Assembly (NCBI RefSeq): GCF_023555495.1
Contig: NZ_JALCZO010000008.1
Coordinates: 53,542-117,541 of the forward strand
DNA: 64,000 nt
Direction: 5' to 3'
Source of the DNA: Polaribacter sp. Z022
Lineage (GTDB): Bacteria > Bacteroidota > Bacteroidia > Flavobacteriales > Flavobacteriaceae
Shown here: piece by piece, positions 44,605 through 53,394 of the stretch
Position numbering within the stretch: the first letter of the stretch is position 1
How the letters are laid out: the number at the start of each line of letters is the position of its first letter
Position numbers and translations under genes: made by a program
The notes under the pieces: generated by a model
What the model was told of the DNA's origin: nothing
The model's input: the letters and a program-made list of their open reading frames with translations, nothing else
The model's database searches: none

Positions 44605-46397
44605 TTTTTTGGTGGATGGAAATATTGATAAACCTTTATAGCTCTTGCGTTTCCAATAACTTCTTTTAAACTTTCTAAAGAAGCTTCTTTAACACGTTTT
44701 GCCGATTTAAATTTACGTAATAAAGTTGTAATTGTTTGCTTACCAACATCAGGAATTTGTTCTAACTCAGATTGAATAGCACTTTTACTACGTTTATTTC
44801 TATGAAAAGTAATTCCGAATCTGTGTGCTTCGTTTCTTAAATACTGAGTAATTTTTAAGGTTTCAGACTTTTTATCTAAGTATAAAGGAATTGGATCTCC
44901 AGGATAATAAATTTCTTCTAATCTTTTTGCAATTCCTATTATAGCAATTTTACCTCTTAATCCTAAAATATCTAAACTTTTTAATGCTGATGAAAGTTGT
45001 CCTTTACCTCCATCAATAATAATTAATTGTGGTAATGGTTGGTTTTCTGCTAGCAAGCGTTTGTATCTTCTATATACAACTTCTTCCATAGAAGCAAAAT
45101 CATCTGGACCTTCAACCGTTTTTATATTATAATGTCTGTAATCTTTTTTACTTGGTTTACCGTCTTTAAACACCACACAAGCTGCAACAGGATTTGTTCC
45201 CTGAATATTAGAGTTATCAAAACACTCAATGTGTCTTGGTTCTTCATGTAATCGCAAATCTTTTTTCATTTGCGCCATTATTCGTTTTACATGTCTATCT
45301 GGATCAACAATTTTTATCTGTTTAAATTGCTCTTGTCTGTAATATTTTGCATTTCTTTCAGACAATTCTACAATTCGTTTTTTATCTCCTAATTTAGGAA
45401 TGGTAACTTTTAAATTTTCGCCTAAATCTACTTTAAAAGGGACATAAATTTCTGGAGATTGAGATTCGAAACGTTGTCTAATTTCAACAATAAATAGCTC
45501 TAACAATTCTTTATCAGTTTCATCTAATTTCTTTTTAATTTCTGTAGTATGAGATTGAATAATAGAACCGTTAGAAATTTTTAAAAAATTTGCATAACCA
45601 TGTGTTTCATCAGAAATAATAGAAAAAACATCAACATTGTTAATAGAAGGATTTATTATGGTCGATTTTGATTGATAATTACTTAATAAACTGAGTTTTT
45701 CTTTAATTTTCTGAGCTTCTTCAAACTCCATTTTTTCAGCAAAACTCATCATCATATTTTGAAATTTCTCTAAACTTTCTTTAAAATTTCCTTTAATGAT
45801 GTTTCTAATTTCTTTAATAGAATCGTTATATTTTAATTCTGTTTCTAGAGCTTCACAAGCACCTTTACAATTTTTTAAGTGATACTCTAAACATACTTTA
45901 TATTTACCTTCGTTAATATTTTGATGACTTAAATCGTAATTACAAGTTCTTAACGGATACAACTCTTTAATTAAGTCTAATAATACTCTAACTGTTTTTA
46001 TAGAAGTATAAGGTCCAAAATATTCAGATCCATCTTTTATAACTCTTCTGGTCATAAACACTCTTGGAAAACGTTCTTTTTTAATACATAACCAAGGGTA
46101 ACTTTTATCATCCTTTAATAAAACATTATAACGTGGTTTGTATTTTTTAATAAGATTATTCTCTAATAATAAAGCATCTGTTTCTGTATTTACAACGATG
46201 TGTTTTATACGTATAATCTTTTTTACAAGAACTCTAGTTTTACCATTTTCGTGATTTTTATTAAAATAAGAAGCAACTCTTTTTTTTAAATTTTTAGCTT
46301 TACCTACATAAATAATAACCTCATCTTTATCAAAATATTGATAAACTCCAGGTTCATTTGGCAATGTTTTAATTTGTATTTCTAGAGTTGTAGACAT
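44601..46397 (-). CDS. uvrC: UvrABC excinuclease subunit C
   Basis: 598 aa from the ATG at 46397 (the frame runs five codons further upstream but MSTTLEIQ is the family start). GIY-YIG nuclease (about 10-90: NEPGVYQYFD...VIIYVGKAKNLKKRV), cysteine-containing linker, UVR coiled region (EFEEAQKIKEKL near 215), RNase-H-like nuclease with ECFDNSNIQGTNPVAACVVF and IIDGGKGQL, and C-terminal helix-hairpin-helix (IPDVGKQTITTLLRKF). Makes both incisions in nucleotide-excision repair. Overlaps the patatin gene by 4 bp. Confidence 0.96.
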   Translation of the reverse strand: MSTTLEIQIKTLPNEPGVYQYFDKDEVIIYVGKAKNLKKRVASYFNKNHENGKTRVLVKKIIRIKHIVVNTETDALLLENNLIKKYKPRYNVLLKDDKSYPWLCIKKERFPRVFMTRRVIKDGSEYFGPYTSIKTVRVLLDLIKELYPLRTCNYDLSHQNINEGKYKVCLEYHLKNCKGACEALETELKYNDSIKEIRNIIKGNFKESLEKFQNMMMSFAEKMEFEEAQKIKEKLSLLSNYQSKSTIINPSINNVDVFSIISDETHGYANFLKISNGSIIQSHTTEIKKKLDETDKELLELFIVEIRQRFESQSPEIYVPFKVDLGENLKVTIPKLGDKKRIVELSERNAKYYRQEQFKQIKIVDPDRHVKRIMAQMKKDLRLHEEPRHIECFDNSNIQGTNPVAACVVFKDGKPSKKDYRHYNIKTVEGPDDFASMEEVVYRRYKRLLAENQPLPQLIIIDGGKGQLSSALKSLDILGLRGKIAIIGIAKRLEEIYYPGDPIPLYLDKKSETLKITQYLRNEAHRFGITFHRNKRSKSAIQSELEQIPDVGKQTITTLLRKFKSAKRVKEASLESLKEVIGNARAIKVYQYFHPPKK

Positions 46398-46577
46398 ATA
46401 ACGAAAATACACTTTTTTAGATATCTAACTTAAATAAAACTGTTAAACACAATTATAAAAATAAGTGTAAATACGTGTTTTAATTTAAATTACAAGTAAT
46501 AGTACTTTGTTTTGTTTTTTTTTTATTTAGTTTTATAACCTAACCAAAATAATTTATTAATATAAAAACTATTTAAC

Positions 46578-46979
46578 ATGGAAAAACAACCAAACGATGT
46601 TCCTAAACCAAACAAGAAAAACACAATTACTTTAAAAACAGCAAAAAATTGGGCCAAAAGATGGCGTAAAATGGAAAGTAATTATAATCAATATAACGAG
46701 TGTAGAGCCTTTAACATTCCTTTATTAGACTTACAAGAAGCAATAGCTGAAGGTGCAGCAAGTGTTAGAGCATACATTGGTGTAGAAAAAATGATGGTTG
46801 AAGGAGAAAAAGTTTATATCGAAAAACTAATGATTGTTGGTGTAGACAAAAATGGAAAAGATATGATTTCTTCTGAAGATGGTCTTACTTTAGACAATGG
46901 TAGTGGAGGTATTTATGATTTTTCTGAACCGTGTCCAGAAAACTGTGATCCAAATAGCCCTTTAAATGGTCCAGACTAA
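46578..46979 (+). CDS. Hypothetical protein, 133 aa, acidic PCPxxCD C-terminus
   Basis: No signal peptide or membrane helix. Residues 15-60 are helical (TLKTAKNWAKRWRKMES); 60-110 form alternating strands; the tail is acidic with two cysteines (PCPENCDPNSPLNGPD), which could bind metal or form a disulfide. Family not recognised. It abuts the multi-TM gene (next base starts the ATG), so both are translated together and lead the two-component cluster. Confidence 0.65.
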   Translation: MEKQPNDVPKPNKKNTITLKTAKNWAKRWRKMESNYNQYNECRAFNIPLLDLQEAIAEGAASVRAYIGVEKMMVEGEKVYIEKLMIVGVDKNGKDMISSEDGLTLDNGSGGIYDFSEPCPENCDPNSPLNGPD

Positions 46980-47621
46980 ATGGAACTTGATGAATTAATA
47001 ACAGAATTAGGTTATTTCTTTTTAATAGTAAATACTTTTTTATTTATTCTCAGTTTTAATAAAAAAGACAAAGCGCTAAAATATTTTATATTGAATTTAG
47101 TGCTTTGTTCTGTTGTACAACTAATATCTAGTAAACTTCATGATAAAGGAATAAATAATTTATATTTAAGCCACTATTTTTTTACTGGTCAATTTCTATT
47201 ATTAAGTCTTTTTTATTCAAGTTTATCAGGATATGAAAAAATTAAAAAACCAATAAAATACTTTAGTTTTACATTAACACTTTCTATTATTTTATATTTT
47301 TCTCTAAATTCTAAAGCTTATGTTAAATGGAATGAATTAGAAATTGGCTTAACATCAATCCCTTTATTATTATATAGTTTTCTATTTTTCTTAAAGAAGG
47401 TAGATGATAATAATGACAAAATATATATATATTTTAATTCTGGCTTTTTTGTTTATACACTTTGTAGCACGCTTATTTTTATTTTAGGTAATATTGGAAG
47501 CAGAGAAATTAAGTTAATAGTTTGGGATATAAATCAAATCCTTTATTTAATTTTTCAAATCTTAATTTTTATAGAATGGTATAAAAATTTTAGAACACAA
47601 ATTTTCTTTAAAAAAAAATAA
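46980..47621 (+). CDS. Multi-spanning membrane protein (about seven helices), possible sensor partner
   Basis: 213 aa with about seven hydrophobic helices evenly spread (roughly 8-26, 32-50, 62-82, 92-110, 122-140, 151-170, 180-200) and a basic C-terminal end. No known family motif. The layout multi-TM protein, then histidine kinase with no input domain, then response regulator recurs in Bacteroidetes, suggesting that this protein does the sensing (inference). The 138-bp gap to the kinase contains a separate promoter. Confidence 0.65.
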   Translation: MELDELITELGYFFLIVNTFLFILSFNKKDKALKYFILNLVLCSVVQLISSKLHDKGINNLYLSHYFFTGQFLLLSLFYSSLSGYEKIKKPIKYFSFTLTLSIILYFSLNSKAYVKWNELEIGLTSIPLLLYSFLFFLKKVDDNNDKIYIYFNSGFFVYTLCSTLIFILGNIGSREIKLIVWDINQILYLIFQILIFIEWYKNFRTQIFFKKK

Positions 47622-47652
47622 TCATGAGTTTATATCAGTAATTACAAACTAG

Positions 47653-47664
47653 GTATAAACCCCT
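47653..47664 (+). promoter_or_regulatory. GTATAAACCCCT motif, copy A
   Basis: Followed by an inverted repeat CCTGA ... TCAGG. It lies 64 bp before the -7 box at 47729. Same 12-mer at 50093. Confidence 0.35.
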
Positions 47665-47728
47665 GATTTTAATTTCAGGTTTTTAAATTCACTGTGATAC
47701 TACTATCTTAGTATAAAATATTTTTCCG

Positions 47729-47736
47729 TAGTTTTG
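47729..47736 (+). promoter_or_regulatory. -7 box of the kinase/regulator pair
   Basis: TAGTTTTG, 23 bp before the ATG at 47760. Confidence 0.6.
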
Positions 47737-47759
47737 GTTTTACTTTTCAAAACCCCCAA

Positions 47760-48560
47760 ATGGAAGAATTAGTTTCTCAACAAGACCAAGTGATCATAAT
47801 TGTATTAATAGGTGTTTTATTACTTCTTCTAATGGGAGTTTCACTGCTACTGTTTTTCTTTTTTTCAAGAAAAAAAATAGTGGAAAAAGAAATTGAAAAT
47901 AAAAATTTAGAAATTACCCATCAAAAAGAAATTATAGAATCTATAATTGTTACTCAAGAAAAAGAACGAAAAAGAATTGCTCAAGATTTACACGATGATA
48001 TAAGTTCTAAATTAAATGTAATAAATTTAAATGCGAACCTTTTAAAAGATGGAGAGTTAAATGCAGAAGAGTATTTAAAAGTTAACAACAGTATTTTAGA
48101 AGCAACAGACAAAACATTAGAAAGCGCTAGAAAAATTGCTCATGATTTATTACCTCCATTATTATCTAATTTTGGTTTAAAAGACGCCATAGAAGAACTT
48201 GCAGATTCGTTTAGCAACAGTAAAAAAATTTCTATAAAATATAACATTAAGTACCCAAAAAATTATTTCAATAAAAAAGAAGAATTACATCTTTTTAGAA
48301 TTACACAAGAGTTAATAAACAACTCTATTAAACATGGAAAAGCAACAGAAAGCGAAATAATTATTTCATGTAAAAGCAATAATTTACTTTTTACATATAC
48401 TGATAATGGAATAGGGTTTGACGCAAATAATAAAGCACATCAAAAAGGACTTGGAACCCAAAACATAGAAAGTAGAGTTTCTTTATTAAAAGGAAACTAC
48501 ACAATAGAAAGTCAAAAAAACAAAGGATTTAAAATATTAATAACCATCATAAACCCTTAA
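47760..48560 (+). CDS. Sensor histidine kinase without input domain
   Basis: 266 aa. One membrane helix (about 13-34), a short coiled-coil, HisKA_3 domain with phosphoacceptor His78 in QDLHDDIS, and HATPase_c (N-box QELINNSIKHGKA near 180, DNGIGFDA near 222, GLGTQNIESRV near 237). There is no periplasmic or PAS domain, so it needs another protein for sensing; the multi-TM neighbour is the obvious candidate. Its stop is 1 bp before the regulator gene: translational coupling and a certain pair. Confidence 0.92.
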   Translation: MEELVSQQDQVIIIVLIGVLLLLLMGVSLLLFFFFSRKKIVEKEIENKNLEITHQKEIIESIIVTQEKERKRIAQDLHDDISSKLNVINLNANLLKDGELNAEEYLKVNNSILEATDKTLESARKIAHDLLPPLLSNFGLKDAIEELADSFSNSKKISIKYNIKYPKNYFNKKEELHLFRITQELINNSIKHGKATESEIIISCKSNNLLFTYTDNGIGFDANNKAHQKGLGTQNIESRVSLLKGNYTIESQKNKGFKILITIINP

Positions 48561-48561
48561 A

Positions 48562-49242
48562 ATGAAAAAAATTAATATCGTAATTGTAGATGATGAACAA
48601 CTTTTTAGAAGCGGAATAAGGTTTCTATTAGATAGAGAACAAGAATTCAATGTAATTTTTGAAGCTGAAAACGGAAAGGAATTAGTAGAGTTTTTAAGTA
48701 AAACAGAAGAATTTCCTGATGTTATTTTAATGGATTTAAAAATGCCTGAAATGAATGGTGTTGAAGCTACTAAGATTATTCATAAAACACATCCAGATAT
48801 TAAAATAATTGCCTTAACAAGTTACGATGGTAAATCTTTTATTACCAATATGATTGATGTTGGTGCATCTTCTTACTTATTAAAAAACACAACTCCCAAA
48901 ATGGTAGTTCATACAATTAATGAAGTGTATGACAAAGGGTTTTATTATGACGAAAAAGTATTAAAAATTATTCATGAAAATATAATTTCTTCTAGTGGAA
49001 AACGTATAAAAAGTGATTTAGATAAAAAATTACTTTCTAAAAGAGAAATTGATGTATTAGAATTAATTTGCGAACAATACACTACTGCAGAAATTGGCGA
49101 AAAACTCTTTATTAGCCCAAGAACTGTTGAAGGCCACAGAAATAATTTACTATTAAAAACGCAATCTAAAAATGTTGCGGGTTTAGTTATATATGGAATT
49201 CAAAAGAAACTCATAGAGATAACTCCAGATTTTAATATATAA
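48562..49242 (+). CDS. LuxR/NarL-type response regulator
   Basis: 226 aa. Receiver domain with DDEQ near residue 10, phosphoacceptor Asp58 (LMDLKMPEMNG), Thr/Ser in LTSYD and Lys in LLKNT; LuxR DNA-binding domain (about 153-215: LSKREIDVLELICE, SPRTVEGHRNNLLLKT). It directly follows the kinase. Likely targets are the tail-collar and surface-protein genes downstream, because nothing else regulatory is near and the promoter motif at 47653 recurs at 50093 (inference). Terminator downstream. Confidence 0.92.
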   Translation: MKKINIVIVDDEQLFRSGIRFLLDREQEFNVIFEAENGKELVEFLSKTEEFPDVILMDLKMPEMNGVEATKIIHKTHPDIKIIALTSYDGKSFITNMIDVGASSYLLKNTTPKMVVHTINEVYDKGFYYDEKVLKIIHENIISSSGKRIKSDLDKKLLSKREIDVLELICEQYTTAEIGEKLFISPRTVEGHRNNLLLKTQSKNVAGLVIYGIQKKLIEITPDFNI

Positions 49243-49261
49243 TTAGTTTCAACTTAACAAT

Positions 49262-49303
49262 AAGGGTATATTTACTTAACTTACAAGTATATATACCCTT
49301 TTT
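49262..49303 (+). terminator. Intrinsic terminator
   Basis: AAGGGTATAT (49262-49271) with ATATACCCTT (49291-49300), 19-base loop, T-run. Confidence 0.7.
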
Positions 49304-49347
49304 GCTTTTCAAGAAGTTGCGCTCTAAAATCCATCCGTACTTAAATA

Positions 49348-49355
49348 TACATTTG
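49348..49355 (+). promoter_or_regulatory. -7 box of the tail-collar gene
   Basis: TACATTTG, 31 bp before the ATG at 49387. Confidence 0.55.
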
Positions 49356-49386
49356 AAACATGTTTAACCAATAAAAAATTTATAAC

Positions 49387-50007
49387 ATGGATGAGTACAT
49401 AGGAATTATTAAAATGTTTGCAGGTAATTTTGCACCTAGAAACTGGGCTTTTTGTGATGGTCAATTATTATCAATTGCACAAAACACTGCTTTATTTTCA
49501 ATTTTAGGAACCACTTATGGTGGAGATGGTAGAACCTCTTTTGGTTTGCCTGATTTACGAAGTAGAGTACCTGTAGGTGAAGGAAGAGGAAATGGTTTAT
49601 CTAATTACGCACTAGGTCAACACGTAGGTCTAGAAACTACTACATTAAATATAAACAATTTACCAAATCATACTCATACAGCAGCTGTTACTGGTATAAC
49701 TGCTACAGCAGAAGCAACAATTTCTATACCAGCAACTTCAGAAACAGGGAATACTATAGAACCAGATTCTACCGTAATTTTATCTACTGGAGAAGTGCAA
49801 AAAAATCAGAATGAAGTTAATGGATTTAGTACTGATGCTGCAGATACTAACTTAAAACCTTTTACAGCTCCAGTAACCGTTACTGCTACTGGAGGAACAG
49901 TTACAGTTGGACCAACTGGAAATAGTGCTCCTTTTTATAATATACAACCAAGTATAGGAATGAATTATATAATCTGTTTGCAAGGTATGTTTCCTCCAAG
50001 AAGTTAA
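49387..50007 (+). CDS. Phage-tail-collar domain protein (MdpB-like), outside any prophage
   Basis: 206 aa. Residues 4-60 form the tail-collar fold: YIGIIKMFAGNFAPRNWAFCDGQ, then TALFSILGTTYGGDGRTSFGLPDLRSRVPVG. The middle region (about 95-160) is Thr/Ala-rich and low complexity, and it ends with APFYNIQPSIGMNYIICLQG. This matches the microcystin-dependent protein (MdpB) family: short fibre-like proteins of many bacteria, of unknown role. No signal peptide and no phage genes near. Own promoter and terminator. Confidence 0.9.
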   Translation: MDEYIGIIKMFAGNFAPRNWAFCDGQLLSIAQNTALFSILGTTYGGDGRTSFGLPDLRSRVPVGEGRGNGLSNYALGQHVGLETTTLNINNLPNHTHTAAVTGITATAEATISIPATSETGNTIEPDSTVILSTGEVQKNQNEVNGFSTDAADTNLKPFTAPVTVTATGGTVTVGPTGNSAPFYNIQPSIGMNYIICLQGMFPPRS

Positions 50008-50033
50008 TTTAAAGATATCTTAAATTATTTTAT

Positions 50034-50061
50034 AAAACTCTGATGAAACCATCAGAGTTTT
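50034..50061 (+). terminator. Intrinsic terminator
   Basis: AAAACTCTGATG, loop AAAC, CATCAGAGTTTT. Confidence 0.85.
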
Positions 50062-50092
50062 ACCTATTAAATTAATATTTATTAAAAAACAC

Positions 50093-50104
50093 GTATAAAC
50101 CCCT
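50093..50104 (+). promoter_or_regulatory. GTATAAACCCCT motif, copy B
   Basis: Ends 23 bp upstream of the -7 box at 50128, where an activator could contact polymerase. Identical 12-mer at 47653, related site at 54503. Confidence 0.4.
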
Positions 50105-50127
50105 ATCAAATAGTTAAGAATTAAAAA

Positions 50128-50135
50128 TAGATTTG
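50128..50135 (+). promoter_or_regulatory. -7 box of the T9SS surface protein gene
   Basis: TAGATTTG. It contains the TTG of the longer frame (50133), so the ATG at 50160 is the start. Confidence 0.65.
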
Positions 50136-50159
50136 TTTTTTAAGCTAAAACCATTAATT

Positions 50160-53126
50160 ATGAAAAAAAATACAAAAAAAAATACTGATAAGAAGAATCT
50201 TGTTAAGTTATGTTTATTATTACTTTTCCTTTTTTTTAATATAGGAAACAAAGTTTATGGTCAATATAGTGAGACATTTTCTATACCTGAAAAAGGAATT
50301 CTTGGAGGAGTATGTTCGGACGGAACTTCTGCTACTTGTGCTAGTCAAGATTTTACAGGTGTAAATTGGACTATTAATGGAAATTTTACCACTTTTTATT
50401 CAGATGATTATGTTAAAACAAACGGATCTGGTGTACTATACTTTCAAGACCCTAATAATGAAATTTGTTGGGAATCACCAGTTCTTGACATTTCTGCAGT
50501 AGCGGGTTCAGTGAGTCTTTCTGTTGATATGACTTGGGGAGGTCATGATAGTACAGATTATGCAGATGTAGAATATAAAATTGATGCTGGTGCTTGGACA
50601 CAGGTTCCTAAACAATATGGAAGTTATACTGGAGGAGGAAGTCATACAATAGATTTTGCAACAGGAGAACCTGGAAACACAGGTGCAGGCACTGTGTCTA
50701 TAAGTGGTATTGCTCCAGGAGCTAATACAATAACTATAAGAGTATGCGCTAGAACAGCTTCTAATTCTGAGTATACTACAGTTGATAATGTATCTATACC
50801 AGAAGCTGGTGTTGTGGTGTTTTCTGCAAACACAGCTCCAGCTATTACAGGTACAGTCTCTGGACAAGTTGTAAATGACAACGCAACAATCTCTCCTTTT
50901 TCTTCAATAACAACAACAGACACAGATGGAGATAATTTAACAGCTACTATTACTTTAGATAATAATGCTAAAGGTGTAATTACAGGTGCTTCTTCTGGTT
51001 CAGGGCCATATACTATTACAAGTAGGTCTGCTTCTGCAATGCAAACAGCATTAAGAGCTTTAATTTTTAATCCAACAGACAATAGAAGTGCTACATCAGA
51101 AACCACTACTTTTACAGTTGTTATAAATGATGGTGCAGATTCAGATACAAATAACACAACTACTGTAATTTCTAATGCAGTTGCACCAACATTGTCTTCT
51201 AGCTCTCCTTCAGATAATGATTCTAATATTGTTATCAGTTCTAATATAATCTTAACTTTTAATGAAAACATTAGCAAAGGAACATCTGGTAATATCACCA
51301 TTAAAAAAACTTCTGATGATAGTACTGTAGAAACTATAGCAGTTACTTCTGGTATGGTTACAACTTCTTCTACTCAAGCAACCATAAATCCTTCTTCAGA
51401 TTTAGATTTAAATACAGAATACTATGTTTTAATAGACAACACAGCTTTTAAAGATGCTGGTAATAAAGATTATATTGGTATTTCTAGTACAACAGCACTA
51501 AGTTTTACAACAGAAGTAAATCAAACTAATACATATTTATCTGCTGGTGGTTCTTGGTCCGATCCAACTCGTTGGTCATTAAATAGAATACCTATAAGTA
51601 CTGATAATGTTGTTACTAGCAACAGTCCTGATTTAGACATCAGTTCTGTTATAATTAATAATTTAAATATATCTGGGAGTCTAAATATTGAAACTGGAAA
51701 CTCTTTAACTGTAAATGGAAACCTTACACAAACTGGAATACTTACTATAAATTCTGATGCTACAACCACTGGTTCTTTAATTGTAAAAGGAACTGCAACT
51801 GGTAATGTTACTTATAAAAGAAATCTTACCAATACCAATTGGCATTTAATTGGTGCACCTGTAAGTGGACAAAGTATCAATGCTTTTTCTGCTTCATTAT
51901 TAACCAATGGATCTAATCAAAAATCTGTGGCTATTTATGATAACACTACTGTATCTGCTTCACGCTGGAGCTATTACACTACATCTTCAATAACAAGTGC
52001 TGGTAATTTTATTGATGCTAAAGGATATTCTGTAAAAAGAGATGGTGCAGGTACTTTAGATTTTACTGGTACTTTAAATACAACTGATTTATCTTTTCCT
52101 ATTACTGATGGTGGTGACAGTCCTAATGGTAATAGATGGAATTTAATAGCAAACCCATACATAGCCGCTTTAAATGGAAGTAATGCTGCTGACGCAACTA
52201 ACAACTTTTTAAAAGTAAATATTGATGCAGGCAACTTAGATCCTTCTAGAGCAGGTTTGTATCTATGGAATGGTTCTGCTTATGAAGAAAAATCTGTTGA
52301 CGATGCTGCTTTTTATATTGCTCCTGGTCAAGGTTTCTTTGTACATGCTCCTGATGGTGGAGGAACCTCAGCAAGTTTTACAGAAGCAATGCAAACTCAC
52401 CAAACAGGTAATATCTTTCTGAAAAGTAGTACTAGTTATCCAGAAATAATTCTAAAAATTAATGATGGAACAAATAATTCTTTAACCAAATTAAGATATA
52501 TTAAAAACAAAACTACAGGTTTAGATGTTGGTTCTGATATAGGAACATTTACAGGAACATCAACTAATTTAAAGGTATTTACTCATTTAGTAAATGATAG
52601 TCAAGGTATTGATTTTGCAATACAAGCTTTACCTAACAATAATTTTGAAAACATGGTAGTTCCTGTTGGTGTGTTTGCTGAATCTGGTAAAGAAATTACT
52701 TTTTCTTTAGAAGCATCTAACTTTTCTAAAGGATTAAAAGTATATCTAGAAGATAAATTAACAAACACTTTTAAACAATTAGATGAAGTAAATAGTACTT
52801 ATAATATTACTTTATCTAATACAGAGAATGGAATTGGGAGGTTCTATATTCATACTAGAAGTAGTGCATTAAGTATTGATTCTAATTTATTATTTGAAAA
52901 TGTAAGCATTTACAAAACAGACAATACAACTTTAAAAATTGCTGGTTTACAAAGTAAAAATGCTTCAATTAAATTGTTTAACATCTTAGGAAAACAAGTA
53001 TTTAACAAAAGTTTCGCATCAAAAAGGGTTTCAGAAATTACACTACCTAAATTAGTTAAAGGGGTTTATATTGTTCAGTTACAATCAGAAACTGGAAAGT
53101 TGAATAAGAAAATAATTTTAGAATAA
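50160..53126 (+). CDS. T9SS-secreted multidomain surface protein, 988 aa
   Basis: Signal peptide after a long basic head (MKKNTKKNTDKKN..., hydrophobic part about 17-32, cleavage near VYGQ). Order of domains: beta-sandwich near 35-215 with DISAVAGSVSLSVDMTW, a cadherin/bacterial Ig-like part (about 225-340), an SbsA-type Ig domain (about 343-455: APTLSSSSPSDNDSNIV), a beta-helical stretch (GSLNIETGNSLTVNGNL) followed by a sandwich with RNLTNTNWHLIGAP, and a C-terminal type A T9SS domain (KLFNILGKQVF, LVKGVYIVQ). It should be exported and attached to the surface. The small peptide gene follows 33 bp downstream. Confidence 0.92.
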   Translation: MKKNTKKNTDKKNLVKLCLLLLFLFFNIGNKVYGQYSETFSIPEKGILGGVCSDGTSATCASQDFTGVNWTINGNFTTFYSDDYVKTNGSGVLYFQDPNNEICWESPVLDISAVAGSVSLSVDMTWGGHDSTDYADVEYKIDAGAWTQVPKQYGSYTGGGSHTIDFATGEPGNTGAGTVSISGIAPGANTITIRVCARTASNSEYTTVDNVSIPEAGVVVFSANTAPAITGTVSGQVVNDNATISPFSSITTTDTDGDNLTATITLDNNAKGVITGASSGSGPYTITSRSASAMQTALRALIFNPTDNRSATSETTTFTVVINDGADSDTNNTTTVISNAVAPTLSSSSPSDNDSNIVISSNIILTFNENISKGTSGNITIKKTSDDSTVETIAVTSGMVTTSSTQATINPSSDLDLNTEYYVLIDNTAFKDAGNKDYIGISSTTALSFTTEVNQTNTYLSAGGSWSDPTRWSLNRIPISTDNVVTSNSPDLDISSVIINNLNISGSLNIETGNSLTVNGNLTQTGILTINSDATTTGSLIVKGTATGNVTYKRNLTNTNWHLIGAPVSGQSINAFSASLLTNGSNQKSVAIYDNTTVSASRWSYYTTSSITSAGNFIDAKGYSVKRDGAGTLDFTGTLNTTDLSFPITDGGDSPNGNRWNLIANPYIAALNGSNAADATNNFLKVNIDAGNLDPSRAGLYLWNGSAYEEKSVDDAAFYIAPGQGFFVHAPDGGGTSASFTEAMQTHQTGNIFLKSSTSYPEIILKINDGTNNSLTKLRYIKNKTTGLDVGSDIGTFTGTSTNLKVFTHLVNDSQGIDFAIQALPNNNFENMVVPVGVFAESGKEITFSLEASNFSKGLKVYLEDKLTNTFKQLDEVNSTYNITLSNTENGIGRFYIHTRSSALSIDSNLLFENVSIYKTDNTTLKIAGLQSKNASIKLFNILGKQVFNKSFASKRVSEITLPKLVKGVYIVQLQSETGKLNKKIILE

Positions 53127-53158
53127 TAACGATAATTTTAAAGACAAGACAAGACATC

Positions 53159-53338
53159 ATGAAAAAAGATAACAAAAACTCTCAAGATATTGCTCAAGAA
53201 ATTACTCGTAAACAAGCAATTAAAAAAATAGGAAAATATGGTAAGTACGCTGCTTTAACAGCATTAGGTACTTACTTAATATTAAATCCACAAAAAGCTC
53301 AGGCTCAAAGTCCTGAAGAACCAGGGTCTGGATTTTAA
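53159..53338 (+). CDS. 59-aa secreted-peptide precursor
   Basis: ATG at 53159, stop at 53336-53338; 33 bp behind the T9SS protein and before a strong terminator, so expression is likely. The sequence is MKKDNKNSQDIAQEITRKQA, then a basic stretch IKKIGKYGKYAALTALG, a short hydrophobic core TYLILNP, and the end QKAQAQSPEEPGSGF. This is a signal-peptide layout with an Arg-Lys motif and an AQA cleavage site; the remainder would be only 10 residues (QSPEEPGSGF), rich in Pro, Glu and Gly. It is either a pheromone-like peptide or a short leader-type protein. No homologue identified by me. Confidence 0.65.
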   Translation: MKKDNKNSQDIAQEITRKQAIKKIGKYGKYAALTALGTYLILNPQKAQAQSPEEPGSGF

Positions 53339-53352
53339 TTTAATCTGATAAT

Positions 53353-53390
53353 AAAAAAAGGCTATTAAAATATTTTAATAGCCTTTTTTT
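53353..53390. terminator. Bidirectional intrinsic terminator
   Basis: AAAAGGCTATTAAAA with TTTTAATAGCCTTTT; A-run before and T-run after, between the peptide gene (+) and the DUF4230 gene (-). Confidence 0.88.
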
Positions 53391-53394
53391 TAAC

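Noticed and set aside
49387..50007. Prophage remnant, because of the tail-collar protein
   Set aside because: No integrase, capsid, portal, terminase, lysis or att site is near, and the family (MdpB-like) is widespread outside phages.
50508..51301. Two minus-strand frames (119 and 219 codons) inside the T9SS protein gene
   Set aside because: Shadows of Thr/Ser-rich coding on the other strand; cysteine- and serine-laden or low-complexity translations without signals.
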